Shown here: positions 47,144 to 55,972 of the stretch, piece by piece
Position numbering within the stretch: the stretch's first letter is position 1
Layout of the letters: the number at the start of each line of letters is the position of its first letter
NCBI RefSeq assembly: GCF_000691505.1
Contig: NZ_JMIP02000014.1
Coordinates: 51,943 to 115,942 of the forward strand
DNA: 64,000 nt
DNA from: Halostagnicola sp. A56
Lineage (GTDB): Archaea > Halobacteriota > Halobacteria > Halobacteriales > Natrialbaceae
Direction of reading: 5' to 3'
Position numbers and translations under genes: made by a program
Notes under the pieces: model-generated
The model's input: the letters and a program-made list of their open reading frames with translations, nothing else
Told to the model about the DNA's origin: nothing
The model's database searches: none

Positions 47144-49855
47144 TCATCGAATATCGATCGCCGGTTTGCCCGGCTTCGCCTTCGCCGCGAGTTCGCTCGC
47201 TTCCGTCGCCTGCCGGACTGTCACGGCCGCGTCGAACTCGTCCTCGAGCAACCACCGCGAGCGCTCGAGTACCTCGCGTTCGCGGTCCGCGTCGGTCAGC
47301 GGATCGAGCTCGCCGTGGCGCTGGTTCCGATCGTCGACGAACGCGTCGATAGCCGTCCGGCCGGCGTCGACGGCGTCGTCGGTCGCAAAGCGGTCGACTA
47401 GCTCCGAGGTGTCCGCTGGTTCGGCCGCCGCGAGACGATCGGCGAGGCGGTACTTCCAGTCCTCCGCGACGACGAGTTCGATCCGTTCGGCCGCCTCTAT
47501 CTCGGCCACGTCAACGATGTCTCGAACGTCCTCGAGCGTCGTCTCGACGAGTCGGCGCTCCACGTGCGCGTCGTCGGTGTCGCGGTCGGGGTCGGGCCAG
47601 TCGGCTTCGACGACGAGTCCGTCGCCGCGAAGTTTGTTCCAGAGTTCCTCCGCGAGGTGGGGGGCCATGGGCGCGATCAACGCCGCGAGGGTCAACAGCC
47701 CCCGCCGGTAGACCTCCTCCTGTGGCCGCTCGTAGCCGCGATACCGCCGCAACAGTCGAGCCAATCCCTGGATCTCCGAGACCGCCCGGTGGAAACGAAA
47801 CCGCTCGTACTCGTCGGTCACCGTCGCGATCGTTCGGTCGATTTCCCGGTCGACGTACTCGTCGTGCTCGCGTCGCTCGAGTCGCGTGTCGGTCTCGTCG
47901 ATGAACGCCGTCGCCATCCCGTACAGCGATTGCTGGAGGTCGTAGACCCCGCGAACGTCGTTCGCCGTCCACTCGAAGTCCTGCTCTGGGTGGGCCGCGG
48001 CGAGGACGAACAGCCGCGTCGTCTCCGCGCCGTACTCCTGGGGTGCGACGGTGTTGCCCTTCGAGGCGGACATCTTCTCGCCGTCGTAGAGCACTGTTCC
48101 CTGGCTAATGAGCCGCTCGACCGGTTCGCGGATCTCGAGCAGCCCCAGATCGGCGAGCGCGCGCGTGAAAAATCGGATGTACAGCAGGTGCAGTATGGCG
48201 TGTTCGTCGCCGCCGACGTAGACGTCGATCGGCATCCACTCGTCGGCCAGTTCGGCGTCGAACGGCGCGTCGTCGATATCGGGCGAGAGAAAGCGCAGGA
48301 AGTACCACGAGGAGTCGACGAATGTGTCCATCGTATCCGTCTCACGCCGGGCGGGGCCGCCACAATCAGGACACGTCGTCTCGACGAACGACTCCTGTGC
48401 CTCGAGTGGGTTCCCCGTCGTCCGGACGAACTCGGGCAGTTCGACCGGCAGCTCCTCGTCGGGAACCAGCACGTGGCCGCAGTCTTCACAGTGGACGACC
48501 GGAATCGGCGTTCCCCAGTAGCGCTGGCGGGAGATCAGCCAGTCCCGGAGCCGGTAGGTCACGTCCGCCTCGAACGCCTCGTGCTCGGCCGGAATCCGTT
48601 CGGCGGCAGTCGACGACGACAGCCCGTCGTACTCGCCGCTGCCCGTGAGGAGTCCGTCGCCGAGATGGGGTTCGGATTCGGCGTCGACCGACTCGCCGTC
48701 CGGGACGACGACGCGCTCGATCGGAAGGTCGTGTGCTCGAGCGAACTCGTGATCCCGTTCGTTGTGCGCCGGCACGCCCATGACGGCTCCCGTTCCCACG
48801 TCTTTCAGGACGTATCCGGCGACGTAGACCGGGAGCTCCGCTCCCGTGAGCGGGTGCACCGCGGTCAGATCCGTTCGAACGCCGTCGTAGCCGACCGACT
48901 CGGGCTCTCGCTCGCGGACATCGGCGACGTAGGCCGCGACCGTTTCGTCGGTGTCGGCGACCGCTCGAGCGAGTTCGTGACCCGGCGAGAGCGCGAGATA
49001 CGTCGCGCCGTAGACGGTCTCCGGGCGCGTGCTGAACACGTCGACGGACTCGAAGTCGGTAGCCGCGTCATCGTCGGGAGCCGTCACCTCGAACGAAATG
49101 CGGTGGCCCTCTTGTCTCCCGATCCAGTTACGCTGGATCTGCCTGACGCCGTCTGGCCAGCCCTCGAGTTCGTCGAGTCCGTCGTGTAACTCCTCCGCGT
49201 AGTCAGTGATCGTAAAGAACCACTGATCGAGTTCGCGGCGACCGACTGGGGTTTCACACCGCCAGCAGACCCTGGTCTGTGCGTCTCGGTTCTCGCGGTC
49301 GCCGGCTCCGTCGACTTCGTCGCTCGTCTCGTGAGACCGCACCTCGACCTGTGCGTCGGCGAGTACCGTCTCGCAATCGGGACACCAGTTGACCGAGGCC
49401 GCCTCGTACTCGACGAGGCCCTCCTCGTACAGTCGCTTGAACAGCCACTGGTTCCACCGGTAGTACTCGGGTTCGCAGGTCGTTATCTCCCGAGACCAGT
49501 CGTAGCCAAAGCCCATGGTCTCGAGTTCCTCGCGCATCCGTCGAATACAGGCCTGCGTCCACGATTCCGGGTCGCTCGCGCGTTCGTGGGCGGCGTTTTC
49601 TGCCGGCAGTCCGAAGGCGTCCCACCCCATCGGGTGGAGCACGTCGTCACCGTTCATCCGCCGGTAGCGGGCGTAGGCGTCCGTAATCGCGTAGTTGCGG
49701 ACGTGGCCCATGTGAAGCGTCCCGGACGTGTACGGAAACATGCCGAGCACGTAGGTCGGATCGACGGCATCCGGAGAAAGCTCGTACACGTCGTCGCGCT
49801 CCCAGATATACTGCCAAAACTCCTGTACCTGCGCGTGATCGTAGTGGCTGGTCAT
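47144..49855 (-). CDS. leuS: Leucyl-tRNA synthetase
   Basis: A 903-residue class I aminoacyl-tRNA synthetase charging tRNA-Leu. HMGH is at residues 48-51 in SGTLHMGHVRNYAITD. The editing domain (about 220-430) includes TRPETVYGATYLALSPGHEL, and the KMSKS motif reads KMSASKGNTV near residue 593. A C-terminal anticodon-binding domain ends it. Length is normal for the archaeal enzyme. It stands alone. Confidence 0.95.
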   Translation of the reverse strand: MTSHYDHAQVQEFWQYIWERDDVYELSPDAVDPTYVLGMFPYTSGTLHMGHVRNYAITDAYARYRRMNGDDVLHPMGWDAFGLPAENAAHERASDPESWTQACIRRMREELETMGFGYDWSREITTCEPEYYRWNQWLFKRLYEEGLVEYEAASVNWCPDCETVLADAQVEVRSHETSDEVDGAGDRENRDAQTRVCWRCETPVGRRELDQWFFTITDYAEELHDGLDELEGWPDGVRQIQRNWIGRQEGHRISFEVTAPDDDAATDFESVDVFSTRPETVYGATYLALSPGHELARAVADTDETVAAYVADVREREPESVGYDGVRTDLTAVHPLTGAELPVYVAGYVLKDVGTGAVMGVPAHNERDHEFARAHDLPIERVVVPDGESVDAESEPHLGDGLLTGSGEYDGLSSSTAAERIPAEHEAFEADVTYRLRDWLISRQRYWGTPIPVVHCEDCGHVLVPDEELPVELPEFVRTTGNPLEAQESFVETTCPDCGGPARRETDTMDTFVDSSWYFLRFLSPDIDDAPFDAELADEWMPIDVYVGGDEHAILHLLYIRFFTRALADLGLLEIREPVERLISQGTVLYDGEKMSASKGNTVAPQEYGAETTRLFVLAAAHPEQDFEWTANDVRGVYDLQQSLYGMATAFIDETDTRLERREHDEYVDREIDRTIATVTDEYERFRFHRAVSEIQGLARLLRRYRGYERPQEEVYRRGLLTLAALIAPMAPHLAEELWNKLRGDGLVVEADWPDPDRDTDDAHVERRLVETTLEDVRDIVDVAEIEAAERIELVVAEDWKYRLADRLAAAEPADTSELVDRFATDDAVDAGRTAIDAFVDDRNQRHGELDPLTDADREREVLERSRWLLEDEFDAAVTVRQATEASELAAKAKPGKPAIDIR

Positions 49856-49962
49856 TATCGAAGGGTCCGTGTCTCCACGTGGGCGTGCCGGCTATATCAT
49901 TGTTCGCCACCGCGTCTCGGAACTTCGCAACTGCATCTCCGAACGGCAGGCACCGACCCGAG

Positions 49963-50382
49963 TCACCGAACCACCGTCACCGGAACGGGCGACCGTCGGA
50001 CGATCTTCTCGGCGACGTTCCCGACGAACAGCCGTTCCGAGAGCGTCCCGCTGTGCGCGCCGATGATGACCGTATCGAAGTCGTCGGCTCGCTCGAGGAT
50101 CGCCCGAACCGGATGGCCGAGTTCGATGTCGGTCGCGAGTTCCGCGTCGTACGTCGCCGCGGTTTCGCGCGCGTCCTCGAGGACGACCTTCGCGTGGTCT
50201 TTCGCCGCCTCCTCTATGTCGTCCGAGAGGGCGATGCCGGACGCCTCGCCCCACATCGCCGAGGGAACGCCGACCACGTGCAACGCGGTAATCTCAGCGT
50301 CGGGATACGCCTCGAGAGCGTACTCGAGGGCATAGGTCGCCATTTCGGAATCGTCGATCGGAACGAGAACGCGAGAGATCAT
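49963..50382 (-). CDS. Universal stress protein (UspA family)
   Basis: A 139-residue UspA protein: MISRVLVPIDDSEMATYAL at the start and GAHSGTLSERLFVGNVAEK as the nucleotide loop. It is the fourth UspA in this window. It lies downstream of the stomatin-like gene on the same strand, about 150 bases apart. Confidence 0.88.
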   Translation of the reverse strand: MISRVLVPIDDSEMATYALEYALEAYPDAEITALHVVGVPSAMWGEASGIALSDDIEEAAKDHAKVVLEDARETAATYDAELATDIELGHPVRAILERADDFDTVIIGAHSGTLSERLFVGNVAEKIVRRSPVPVTVVR

Positions 50383-50529
50383 ACGAATCGCCCGGAACTA
50401 CGTTCCGAGCGAAGAAAAATCATCAGTGAGATCGGTCGCGGCGGCGGTCCGCTACGCGATCGGCGAAGGTCCTCCTCGCGAGCGGTTGAGGTCCTCTCCA
50501 CGACCGGCGGTAGTCCCCCTCGTGAGCGG

Positions 50530-51681
50530 CTAATCGTCCGTATCGCTATCGGCACCGGCCGTTTCGGGTTCGGCGTTCGGTCCCCCCACCGAGCCCTTCC
50601 CTTCCTTGATCGCCCGGGCTTGCTGTTCCATCGCTTCGACGTCCATCTCGGCTTGCTCGTCGATCTCGCCGATGATCTCGGCGATGTCGTCGAGGCCGAT
50701 CAGTTCGCGGGTCTCTTCGTCGAACTCGAGGCTGTCGAGTTCGGTGCCGTCGGACTCGACGTCGCTGCCGGTGAGGTGTTTGCCGTACCGACCCACCATC
50801 GAGGTGAGTTCCTGGGGCAACACGAACGTCGTGGAGTCGCTCTGGCCGATCTCGGTCAGAGTGTCCATCCCCTTGTCGATAACCGCTCGCTCGCCCATCG
50901 ATTCAGCCGACCGGGCGCGAAGGACCGTCGAAATCGAGTCACCCTGGGCCTCGAGGATCTGACTCTGTTTTTCACCCTGCGCGCGGATGATTTGGCTCTG
51001 TTTGTCACCTTCCGCTTTCTCGACGGCGCTGCGACGTTCACCCTGGGCCTCGAGGATCATGGCGCGGCGTTTGCGCTCGGCGGAGGTCTGCTGTTCCATC
51101 GCACCCTGGACCTCTCGAGACGGCGTCACCTCGCGGACTTCGACGCTCTCGACGCGAATCCCCCACTCGTCGGTCGGCTCGTCGAGTTCGGTCCGAATCC
51201 GCTCGTTGATGCGCTCTCGCCGACTGAGGGTATCGTCGAGTTCCATGTCGCCCAAAACGGCACGGAGGGTGGTCTGGGCGAGGTTCGAGACGGCTCGCTT
51301 GTAGTCGTCGACCTCGAGGAACGCGCGCTTTGCGTCCATCACGCGGATATAGACGACGGCGTCGGCGGTCACCGGCGAGTTGTCCCGCGTGATCGCCTCC
51401 TGGGTCGGCACGTCGAGCGTCTGGGTCCGCATATCGAACGAATACACTCGAGAGACGAACGGCGGAACGATGTTCAGACCCGGCTCGAGGAGCTTTCGGT
51501 ACTCGCCGAAGACCGTCAGCGCACCTCTGTCGTAGGCGTCGACGATTTCGACCATCTGCCAGACGGTGACGATCGCCAGCATGAGGACGAGTCCGCCGGC
51601 GAGGGCGACCCCCGAAACGTCCTCGAGTTGGAGCGGAACGGATCGAACGGTAATGAACGGTATGAGTTCGGGAGCGTACAT
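50530..51681 (-). CDS. SPFH/band 7 (stomatin-like) membrane protein
   Basis: A 383-residue protein with an N-terminal membrane helix (VALAGGLVLMLAIVTVWQ). A band 7/SPFH domain follows (GLNIVPPFVSRVYSFDMRTQTLDVPTQEAITRD split across its first half), and then a long coiled-coil with EGDKQSQIIRAQGEKQSQILEAQG. Family members form oligomeric membrane microdomains and often pair with proteases. The C-terminus is acidic. Length is normal. Confidence 0.9.
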   Translation of the reverse strand: MYAPELIPFITVRSVPLQLEDVSGVALAGGLVLMLAIVTVWQMVEIVDAYDRGALTVFGEYRKLLEPGLNIVPPFVSRVYSFDMRTQTLDVPTQEAITRDNSPVTADAVVYIRVMDAKRAFLEVDDYKRAVSNLAQTTLRAVLGDMELDDTLSRRERINERIRTELDEPTDEWGIRVESVEVREVTPSREVQGAMEQQTSAERKRRAMILEAQGERRSAVEKAEGDKQSQIIRAQGEKQSQILEAQGDSISTVLRARSAESMGERAVIDKGMDTLTEIGQSDSTTFVLPQELTSMVGRYGKHLTGSDVESDGTELDSLEFDEETRELIGLDDIAEIIGEIDEQAEMDVEAMEQQARAIKEGKGSVGGPNAEPETAGADSDTDD

Positions 51682-51837
51682 ATCCTAGGACAGGAGGGGC
51701 GCACGAATAACCCTTGGCCTGATATCACATCCCAACCCTTCGCAAACGGGAACTCGAACCCCAATCGGACGAAGAATAACAATTTCCGACAGTATCCGAG
51801 GACGTGTTTGCCGAACCAATGCAATCGCTCGAACGTC

Positions 51838-53337
51838 TCAAGACGAGTACCACGCTTGGGTCTCCCCCTCGACATCGACCCGCGTCCCGACGTCGTCGAA
51901 CGCGATGCCGCCGTAGGCCACGCTGCTGTCGGGGCCGACGTAGATGCCGACGGTCCCGCAGTCCGCCGCTCGAGCGGCCGTAAGCGTCGCGTCGACGTTC
52001 TCTCGGAACCGAAACGCCTGATGGTCCGCCCCCGTCGCGGTCACGGTGCTCATCTTCAGGTCGTCCATGTCGTCGAAGATGATCGCGTTCGTAAACGGTC
52101 CGTCGACGGTGACGTTCGAGATCGCAGCGCCGTCGAACCCGGCGGCGTACAGCCCCGATCCGGCGGCTCGATCGCCGTCGTCGGTTTTGATCGTCGTGTT
52201 ACTGATCGTCAGCGCACGTCGGCCGCTCTCGAGTTGGCCCAGCGTGATCCCTCTCGCGTTGTCGATACACGACACGCCGTCGATTTTCAGGTCCGAAACG
52301 ACCTCGCCGGAGTCTGCTCTGATCGCCGTATACTGACAGCCGGTGATGTAGCCGTCCGCGATCGTGATCGACTCGTTGGTCCCGTGGTGGAGCTGGACGC
52401 CGTACTCGGGGCTGTTTTCCGGTTCGATCGCGAAGTTCGTGAGGGTGCAGTTCCTCGTCGGCGTGTCGTCGTCTTCGGCGAGACTGTACTCGCTGCCGTC
52501 CCACACGCCGTTCCAGGACGCCCCCGAGTACTGCGCGTCGAACTGCACCGGCGCGTCCGAACCGCTCTCCCCGCCTCGAGTCGCCCAGTAGCCGTCGACG
52601 ACGACGTTTTTCGACGAGACGACGTCGATGTGGTGGTTGTAGGTGTAATCACCGTAGATGTTCTCCAGTCGGACGTTTTTCGCGTGTGCGGGCATGATTC
52701 CGGTCGTCTCCGGGGTGTCGATCCGAACGTTGCAGATTCCCCAGTTCGACGCGCCGTCGTACCCGCCCGCGTCGTATCCCCGATTGGAGATGAGCGCTCT
52801 CCCTTCCTCCCCGTCGGGTCGTACTCCCTCGAGGGCCGTCGAGCGACCGGCGCCCACGACGATCGTGTCGTCGCCCACCAGCGGCGTCCGCTCGAGGAGG
52901 TATCTGCCGGGCGGGAAGTAGACGATCCCGCCGCCGGCCTTGGCGACCGCCTTGAAGAGTTCGTGGACCGCTTGTCCGACCTCGGTCGTCCCGTTGCCCT
53001 CGATGCCGTGGGCCTCGACGTTCCAGACGGGGGTCTCCGCGGTGCGCCCGTGGACCGCGTCGACCGTCTCGAAGTGACTCGTTCCCGGGACCGGCTGGTC
53101 GGCGCTCCCGCGGCCGCCGAAGTGGATCCAGTCGCCGCTCGAGGCGTCCCAGCGCCAGGTGATCCGTTGGTCGGTCGCATGGTAGAGTTCGTCGTCGTAC
53201 TCGCCTTCCGCGGGGCGCTCGACGATCGGACCGTGGACGATCGTCCGTCGATCGACCGCTTCGACCGTATCGGTGTGGTCCCAGTCGTCGCCCTGCTCGA
53301 ACGTGCCCAGTCCGAGACGAGGTGTCTGATCCGCCAC
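51838..53337 (-). CDS. Right-handed beta-helix (GH28/pectate-lyase-like) protein, N-terminal signal out of frame
   Basis: A 499-residue beta-helix protein starting at GTG 53337. After an N-terminal linker it shows the GH28-related start TTEVGQAVHELFKAVAKAGGGIVYFPPGRYLL and many short beta-strand repeats. The Tat lipoprotein signal that should precede it lies in another frame at 53340-53468. A one-base loss (GG to G at about 53341-53345) would explain this, so the native start is probably ATG 53468 and the protein exported as a lipoprotein. Relatives degrade or bind polysaccharides. No carbohydrate gene lies nearby. Confidence 0.7.
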   Translation of the reverse strand: MADQTPRLGLGTFEQGDDWDHTDTVEAVDRRTIVHGPIVERPAEGEYDDELYHATDQRITWRWDASSGDWIHFGGRGSADQPVPGTSHFETVDAVHGRTAETPVWNVEAHGIEGNGTTEVGQAVHELFKAVAKAGGGIVYFPPGRYLLERTPLVGDDTIVVGAGRSTALEGVRPDGEEGRALISNRGYDAGGYDGASNWGICNVRIDTPETTGIMPAHAKNVRLENIYGDYTYNHHIDVVSSKNVVVDGYWATRGGESGSDAPVQFDAQYSGASWNGVWDGSEYSLAEDDDTPTRNCTLTNFAIEPENSPEYGVQLHHGTNESITIADGYITGCQYTAIRADSGEVVSDLKIDGVSCIDNARGITLGQLESGRRALTISNTTIKTDDGDRAAGSGLYAAGFDGAAISNVTVDGPFTNAIIFDDMDDLKMSTVTATGADHQAFRFRENVDATLTAARAADCGTVGIYVGPDSSVAYGGIAFDDVGTRVDVEGETQAWYSS

Positions 53338-53339
53338 GG

Positions 53340-53468
53340 TTACTCCGCTCCGTACCTCCGACCGTACGCAGTGCCGTAGCCAGATCGGCTTGTACACCCT
53401 GCGAGAGCGACGTAACTGCCCGATACTGTCGCGAGGACCTCCCGCCGCCGCAACGCAGAACCATTCAT
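53340..53468 (-). pseudogene. Detached Tat lipoprotein signal peptide of the beta-helix gene
   Basis: This 42-codon frame reads MNGSALRRREVLATVSGSYV, then ALAGC and a short tail before the stop at 53340. It has the twin-arginine motif RRREVL, a hydrophobic core and the lipobox LAGC. It precedes the body of the beta-helix protein, one base out of frame. This is what an intact N-terminus should look like. Confidence 0.7.
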
Positions 53469-53707
53469 AATTCAGTCCAGTCAGGTTCTTTATAAGAAGG
53501 TTGTGGAACTGCCTACCCGTCGGTTCCGCCGTCGCTACGCAGGGTATCTGGGAGACGGGCCTCGAGCGGGTGTCCTCGCGAACTATCTCTTGAAAACGGC
53601 TCTGTGTGGCGAGTCGCGTGTATACTGTAACGACGCAAACGGATCGGTACAGCGAGTAACGCGTCAAACGGACGATCCGACTCGGGGATTCGAACTTCCG
53701 AGTTGAT

Positions 53708-53779
53708 AGTCCCGGGCAGATTCGAACTGCCGTCCTGAGCTCCAAAGGCTCAGATGATTGGCCACTACACCACGGGACT
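53708..53779 (-). tRNA. tRNA-Gln (anticodon TTG)
   Basis: The reverse complement folds as a tRNA: acceptor AGTCCCG paired to CGGGACT, D arm with GG in the loop, anticodon stem TGAGC/GCTCA with loop CTTTGGA, and T arm GGCAG-TTCGAAT-CTGCC. Anticodon TTG reads CAA/CAG (Gln). No encoded CCA and no intron. Confidence 0.93.
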
Positions 53780-54219
53780 TCGCTCGCAACTCTCGGTTAG
53801 CAACAGAACGGCTTATGAGTTATGTTTGTCCGTCACCGAACGGCGAAGACACTGGGAAGACGACAACAGCGAGTCCCTCCGGACAGCGCGGTTCGCACTC
53901 TCGCGGTAGGGGGCTCGTTCGGACGATTCTCGAGAATGTCCACTCGCTCATCGACGGCGTCGAACCGGACGCGAACGATGCTCGACTCGGTATCGTGTCC
54001 CAACTCGGTGCTGTTCCTCAACTCGGTGCCGTTCCCAACTCTGTATCGTCCACCGGAAGGCAAGCCGATCTGGCGATGACGGCCCGCCGGTCGACGATCG
54101 GTACACCGCTGACGACGCGGCGTCACCCCTCCCTGAAACGAGTTCGGTATCGGTCGCGATGTATCATCGGCACGAAGGCCCCTTTCAGAGTCGCTACGGT
54201 CGAGCAACGGACTCGTCGA
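53780..54219. other. Gene-free interval upstream of the redox locus
   Basis: About 440 bases without a gene I can support. The only structure noted is a set of imperfect 18-base direct repeats (AACTCGGTGCTGTTCC and variants) at about 54002-54040. Confidence 0.55.
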
Positions 54220-54236
54220 TTCGCTGAGTCAGCAAA
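54220..54236. promoter_or_regulatory. Operator-like palindrome A
   Basis: TTCGCTGAGTCAGCAAA, a dyad with arms TTCGCTGA/TCAGCAAA and a one-base centre. It begins 60 bases before the ATG at 54280. Near-identical sites occur at 55183 and 55915, each before a transcription unit of the same locus. Confidence 0.7.
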
Positions 54237-54279
54237 TCGGAGGTGGTGACTTCAGAGAGTCGTCCCTCGGTTCAGTTAG

Positions 54280-54510
54280 ATGACCGAGAAAAGCTATCCG
54301 ACTCGAGGCTATCCGGTCGAACTTGGCGCAGCGATCTCGTCTCCGTTCGAAACGCCGCGGGTTGCGATGGGCTTCGTTTACGCGAGTGTCGCGTTACTCT
54401 CGTCCGACGATACCGTGGTTCGTGGCACCGGAGTTGTGGTATTGTTGTTTTCTCTCAACTGGGTGAATCGTCTCGACCGGCGTACAATCGGAACGGGGGC
54501 GTCGAAATGA
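54280..54510 (+). CDS. Small two-helix membrane protein
   Basis: A 76-residue protein starting MTEKSYPTRGYPVELGAAIS with two hydrophobic segments (about residues 28-42 and 50-64). It overlaps the next gene by 4 bases (ATGA), so it is coupled to the CPVC membrane protein. No family is recognised. The operator-like palindrome A lies just upstream, putting it in the redox regulon. Confidence 0.6.
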   Translation: MTEKSYPTRGYPVELGAAISSPFETPRVAMGFVYASVALLSSDDTVVRGTGVVVLLFSLNWVNRLDRRTIGTGASK

Positions 54511-55001
54511 TAGCCGGTAGCTTGCTCCGATCGATCCGATCGGACCGACGAGCGATGGGATGGGGTGTAGCCGCTGGAGTCGGCGTATTCGCGCTATTCG
54601 GTCTCGTCACCGGACTTATTCCGAACCCGCTGTACGTGCGAATGGTCCCGCGGACGCCGACCGACTACCTGTTTCTGATTCTGACCGCGGCACTGGCGGG
54701 CGTCTACACCGCACAGCGGGTCGTGACTCCGGGACCGGAATCCGATCTCGAGGAGACCGCCGGGGGAGAACCCGACGAGTTAGCGAACGAAGACCGCTGG
54801 GTTTTCGGCGGTCTCGTCGGCGGATTCCTCGCGGTCGGCTGTCCGGTCTGTAACGTCGCCCTGCTCGCGCTGTTCAGTTCGTCGGCGCTCATGACGTACT
54901 TCGATCCGCTCCGACCGGTGCTCGGAGTGCTTTCCGTTTCGGTGTTGATCGGACTCATCTATTCTCGCCACAAACGGTCGTGTCAGCGCTGTACACCCTG
55001 A
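54507..55001 (+). CDS. Membrane protein with CPVC and CQRC cysteine pairs
   Basis: A 164-residue membrane protein with four to five helices. A cysteine pair, G-C112-P-V-C115, sits inside the third or fourth helix, and a second pair, C159-Q-R-C162, sits three residues from the C-terminus. This layout suggests a thiol- or copper-carrying membrane protein, but I do not recognise a named family. The stop codon lies inside the first copy of a 23-base tandem repeat. It probably works with the CcdA, TlpA and SCO1 genes downstream, which is inference. Confidence 0.65.
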   Translation: MIAGSLLRSIRSDRRAMGWGVAAGVGVFALFGLVTGLIPNPLYVRMVPRTPTDYLFLILTAALAGVYTAQRVVTPGPESDLEETAGGEPDELANEDRWVFGGLVGGFLAVGCPVCNVALLALFSSSALMTYFDPLRPVLGVLSVSVLIGLIYSRHKRSCQRCTP

Positions 55002-55104
55002 CGCGGTCGTATTGTACACCCTGACGCGGTCGTATTGTACACCCCAACGCGGTCGTATTGTACACCCCAACGCGGTCGTATTGTACACCCCGACGCGGTC
55101 GTAT
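54990..55104. repeat. Five tandem 23-bp repeats
   Basis: Five head-to-tail copies starting at 54990, 55013, 55036, 55059 and 55082. Each begins TGTACACCC and ends GCGGTCGTAT, differing only at one or two positions (CTG, CAA or CGA in the middle). The first copy includes the stop codon of the gene before it. No spacers exist, so this is not a CRISPR array. Confidence 0.9.
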
Positions 55105-55161
55105 TCCTCTAGGGATCGTTTCGGTACAACTCCGGTGGCCGCGATCTGAGCCTCGAAACCG

Positions 55162-55170
55162 CATATAAGA
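55162..55170 (+). promoter_or_regulatory. TATA box of the wHTH regulator gene
   Basis: CATATAAGA lies 13 bases before operator palindrome B (55183-55199). A leaderless start would fall at about 55190-55200, inside or just after the palindrome. Confidence 0.5.
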
Positions 55171-55182
55171 CGATATTGGTGT

Positions 55183-55199
55183 TTTGCTGAACCAGCAAA
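55183..55199. promoter_or_regulatory. Operator-like palindrome B
   Basis: TTTGCTGAACCAGCAAA, arms TTTGCTGA/CCAGCAAA. It sits between the TATA box and the regulator gene, over the likely transcription start, the place for an autorepressor. Confidence 0.7.
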
Positions 55200-55237
55200 T
55201 CGTGGCCTATTTGGCGTTCAAAGACGGGATTTATCGT

Positions 55238-55600
55238 GTGCAACACGGAGGTCCCTCGAATTCGGCGGAGATATTCCAGATCCTCGCAGACGAGTACGCG
55301 CGGGAGATCCTCCTCACGGCTGATCGAGATGGACCGATGACCGCGAAGGCGCTCAGCAAGGAGTGTGACGCCTCGCTCGCGACCGTCTATCGCCGGGTCT
55401 CGAAACTACAAGACCACGGCCTCATCGAGGAACGACGAACGGTCGACTCGGATGGATCACACCGTAGCGAGTTCGAAACGGCGCTCGAGGAACTCCACAT
55501 GGAAATCGCCGACGGAGAACTATCGCTGGCGATCGAAACGAGAGACGAACTTGCCGACAACTTCACGTCGCTGTGGAGCGGTATCCGGGGTGACGAGTGA
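55238..55600 (+). CDS. Winged-helix transcriptional regulator (ArsR/TrmB-like)
   Basis: A 120-residue winged-helix protein starting at GTG 55238: AEIFQILADEYAREILLTA, DGPMTAKALSKECDASLATVYRRVSKL as the HTH, and HGLIEERRTV as the wing. An in-frame GTG at 55202 and a TTG at 55184 are other possible starts, but the relatives start near QHGG. It lies downstream of palindrome B and overlaps the next gene by one base, so I infer that it binds the three shared palindromes. Confidence 0.75.
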   Translation: MQHGGPSNSAEIFQILADEYAREILLTADRDGPMTAKALSKECDASLATVYRRVSKLQDHGLIEERRTVDSDGSHRSEFETALEELHMEIADGELSLAIETRDELADNFTSLWSGIRGDE

Positions 55601-55863
55601 TGGAACCGTCGTTTCTACTCGCCAAACTGTTCACACTCGTTCTCAGCCTGTTCGTCGCGTATCTGGCGTATCACGGCTATCGGAGAAACGATCAAACGCC
55701 GATGCTATACGTTTCCGGCGGGTTCGTCTTCATCGGTGCCGGTGCGATCTGCGAGGGACTCATCTACCACGTATTCGGGACGACAATTGCATCTGCTGCC
55801 CTCGTTCAGGCAGTTATCGTCTCGAGCGGTATGGTGCTTATTCTGCTGTCGCTGACGAAGTAA
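55600..55863 (+). CDS. DUF7521-like small membrane protein
   Basis: An 87-residue membrane protein with three helices (SFLLAKLFTLVLSLFVAYLA, then YVSGGFVFIGAGAICEGLIYHVF, then VQAVIVSSGMVLILLSL). Its length and pattern match the small haloarchaeal membrane proteins often paired with a winged-helix gene (DUF7521 type). It starts at 55600 with a one-base overlap (TGATG) with the regulator. Whether it senses or inhibits the regulator is not known. Confidence 0.65.
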   Translation: MEPSFLLAKLFTLVLSLFVAYLAYHGYRRNDQTPMLYVSGGFVFIGAGAICEGLIYHVFGTTIASAALVQAVIVSSGMVLILLSLTK

Positions 55864-55914
55864 TCCCAACCGTTGCTCGTTCGCCACTCTCGAGCGACGA
55901 TTGTCGCTTGCGGT

Positions 55915-55931
55915 TTCGCTGACCCAGCGAA
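55915..55931. promoter_or_regulatory. Operator-like palindrome C
   Basis: TTCGCTGACCCAGCGAA, arms TTCGCTGA/CCAGCGAA. It lies 42 bases before ATG 55973 of the SCO1-like gene, next to the AT-rich TTTGAATTTACG. Confidence 0.7.
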
Positions 55932-55972
55932 TCGCCGGTTTGAATTTACGACATCCACCGCAACGTCAACCT

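Noticed and set aside
49879-53379. A 1166-codon open frame on the plus strand
   Set aside because: It is antisense to the UspA, stomatin-like and beta-helix genes and has the Arg/Asp/Val-rich make-up of GC-bias shadows.
53685-53707. A second tRNA 3' fragment beside tRNA-Gln
   Set aside because: GATTCGAAC resembles a T-arm, but its flanks pair with each other as a short CTCGG/CCGAG hairpin and no acceptor end is visible.
53758-54249. A 163-codon frame on the plus strand
   Set aside because: It overlaps the tRNA-Gln gene and has no family-like region, although it contains small tandem repeats.
54990-55104. CRISPR array
   Set aside because: The 23-base units are head to tail with no spacers, and no cas genes are near.
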